This document shows positions 7,903 through 9,049 of a stretch of DNA of 9,049 bases, one piece after another. The stretch's first letter is position 1. Each line of letters begins with the position of its first letter. This DNA is from Flammeovirgaceae bacterium. GTDB lineage: Bacteria > Bacteroidota > Bacteroidia > Cytophagales > MED-G16. The translations under genes were made by a program, and so were the position numbers. The notes under the pieces were generated by a model. It saw only the letters and a list, made by a program, of their open reading frames with translations, was not told the origin of the DNA and made no database searches. The stretch is from assembly GCA_002696995.1 (NCBI GenBank), contig NZUF01000008.1, positions 56,205 through 65,253 on the forward strand, read 5' to 3'.

Positions 7903-9049
7903 TATTTATATTTTTTCATTAGCTCGTAAAGATCTTCATCATGGAGAAGTTTTTTTTCATCAGCCATTTCAATAAAATTAATATAAATAGTTTCTAATTC
8001 TACTTTAGAAAAGCTAAAACCGAGTAACTCAAGTCTGTGTTTTAAAGCTGCTCTTCCACTTCTAGCAGTTAAATCAATTGATGAAGCTTTTAAGCCAACA
8101 TCTTCAGGATTAATAATCTCGTAATTATCTCTATTCTTCAAAAACCCATCTTGATGGATTCCAGATGAATGTGCAAATGCATTTGCTCCTACAATTGCTT
8201 TATTTCTTTGAATAGGCATATTCATCAATCTACTGACCTTTTTACTAATTGGTACTATTTTTTTTGAATCAATATTTGTATCGAGATTTAGATCTGGATG
8301 TGATTTTAATGCCATAACAACCTCCTCAAGAGATGTATTTCCTGCTCTTTCCCCAATTCCATTAATAGTAGCCTCAAATTGTCGGGCACCATTTTGAAGG
8401 CCGGCAATTGAGTTTGCTGTAGCAAGACCTAGGTCATTGTGACAATGTACAGATATAATTGCTTTATCAATATTAGGAACATTATTCATTAAGTATTTTA
8501 TTTTTTTTCCATACATCTCTGGTAAATTATAACCAGTAGTGTCAGCAATATTTATTACAGTTGCTCCTGCTTTTATAACTTCCTCAACCATTTTACATAA
8601 AAAATCTTGATCTGCTCTTCCTGCATCTTCTGGATAGAATTCTACATCCTCGAAAAACTTTTTTGAATATTTAACAGCTGCAACAGCTTGTTCTAATATC
8701 TTTTCTCTCGTTGAATTAAATTTATGTTTTATGTGAATATCTGATGATCCAATTCCTGTATGTATTCTTTTTCTTTTAGCATTTTTTAATGCTAAACTAA
8801 CCATATCTATATCAGAAATAACAGCTCTAGATAAAGCACATATTATTGGTTTTTTGACCACTTTAGAAATTTCAGAAACAGAATTGAAATCTCCAGGACT
8901 TGAAATAGGAAAACCAGCTTCAATAATATCAACTCCTAAAGACTCCAAATCGAGAGCAATCTCTATTTTTTCTTTAGTATTAAGTTGACACCCAGGAACT
9001 TGTTCACCATCTCTTAATGTTGTGTCAAATACGTAAACTTTATCTTTTG
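7902..9049 (-). CDS. leuA: 2-isopropylmalate synthase, short form (5' end beyond window)
   Basis: The minus-strand frame is open to the right edge, giving 381 visible residues; probably only a few N-terminal ones are missing because the visible part opens [16 protein letters not shown], a near-start motif. The enzyme condenses acetyl-CoA with 2-oxoisovalerate, the committed step of leucine synthesis. Visible (window) numbering: TTLRDGEQ at 9-16 with the metal-binding Asp13; [10 protein letters not shown] near 41-50; HCHNDLGLA at 201-209, whose His201 and His203 are metal ligands; NGIGERAGN at 229-237; and SSGIHQDG at 294-301. After the catalytic barrel the protein continues with an accessory helical segment ([17 protein letters not shown]) and stops at ELMKKYK. 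The allosteric leucine-binding domain of about 120-150 residues found in the long form is absent, as in other short Bacteroidota LeuA sequences. Homocitrate or citramalate synthase are relatives, but leuCDB directly downstream supports isopropylmalate synthase. An internal TTG at 8948 is not the start. Confidence 0.96.
   Translation of the reverse strand, partial: KDKVYVFDTTLRDGEQVPGCQLNTKEKIEIALDLESLGVDIIEAGFPISSPGDFNSVSEISKVVKKPIICALSRAVISDIDMVSLALKNAKRKRIHTGIGSSDIHIKHKFNSTREKILEQAVAAVKYSKKFFEDVEFYPEDAGRADQDFLCKMVEEVIKAGATVINIADTTGYNLPEMYGKKIKYLMNNVPNIDKAIISVHCHNDLGLATANSIAGLQNGARQFEATINGIGERAGNTSLEEVVMALKSHPDLNLDTNIDSKKIVPISKKVSRLMNMPIQRNKAIVGANAFAHSSGIHQDGFLKNRDNYEIINPEDVGLKASSIDLTARSGRAALKHRLELLGFSFSKVELETIYINFIEMADEKKLLHDEDLYELMKKYK

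Noticed and set aside
8946..8948. TTG at 8948 as start of leuA
   Set aside because: The frame upstream encodes the conserved [10 protein letters not shown] catalytic motif, so the true start lies beyond the right edge.

Overview
This window is very AT-rich and densely coded. It looks like a piece of chromosome from a Bacteroidota bacterium, most likely a streamlined, possibly marine, Flavobacteriia-type lineage. Three observations point there: a small secreted protein ends in a type IX secretion (T9SS, Por-type) C-terminal sorting domain, there is a DUF2723 glycosyltransferase-like membrane protein of the kind common in Bacteroidota, and none of the visible gene starts has a Shine-Dalgarno sequence while nearly all have A at -3. 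Genus-level placement is not possible by eye.

Layout. Left edge (1-191, minus): the N-terminal half of an Lrp/AsnC-family regulator, cut by the window end. Then 278-1474 (minus): an exported TPR-repeat protein of unknown role. It is divergent, across a 54-bp spacer, from 1529-4486 (plus): a 985-residue multi-membrane DUF2723 protein (GT-C-like, 'protein O-mannosyltransferase family'). This gene meets the next one tail to tail, the two stop codons sharing the palindrome TTAA. The next gene, 4483-4806 (minus), encodes a 107-residue protein that is essentially a signal peptide plus a T9SS sorting domain with no cargo domain.

The right half (4861-9049, minus) is a leucine-biosynthesis operon in the order leuA (5' end outside the window), leuC, leuD, leuB. 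The genes are packed with a 1-nt overlap, a 1-nt gap and a 4-nt overlap, as expected for translational coupling. Together the products convert 2-oxoisovalerate plus acetyl-CoA to 4-methyl-2-oxopentanoate: LeuA condenses, LeuCD isomerises, LeuB oxidises and decarboxylates. All the key catalytic residues that I looked for are present. LeuA is the short form without the C-terminal allosteric domain.

No tRNA, rRNA, CRISPR array, insertion sequence or phage gene was seen, and no gene-free stretch reaches 300 bases. I do not see an obviously new multi-gene system here. The items most worth a second look are the cargo-less T9SS protein beside the DUF2723 glycosyltransferase-like gene, the short LeuA, and several A8 tracts inside coding regions.
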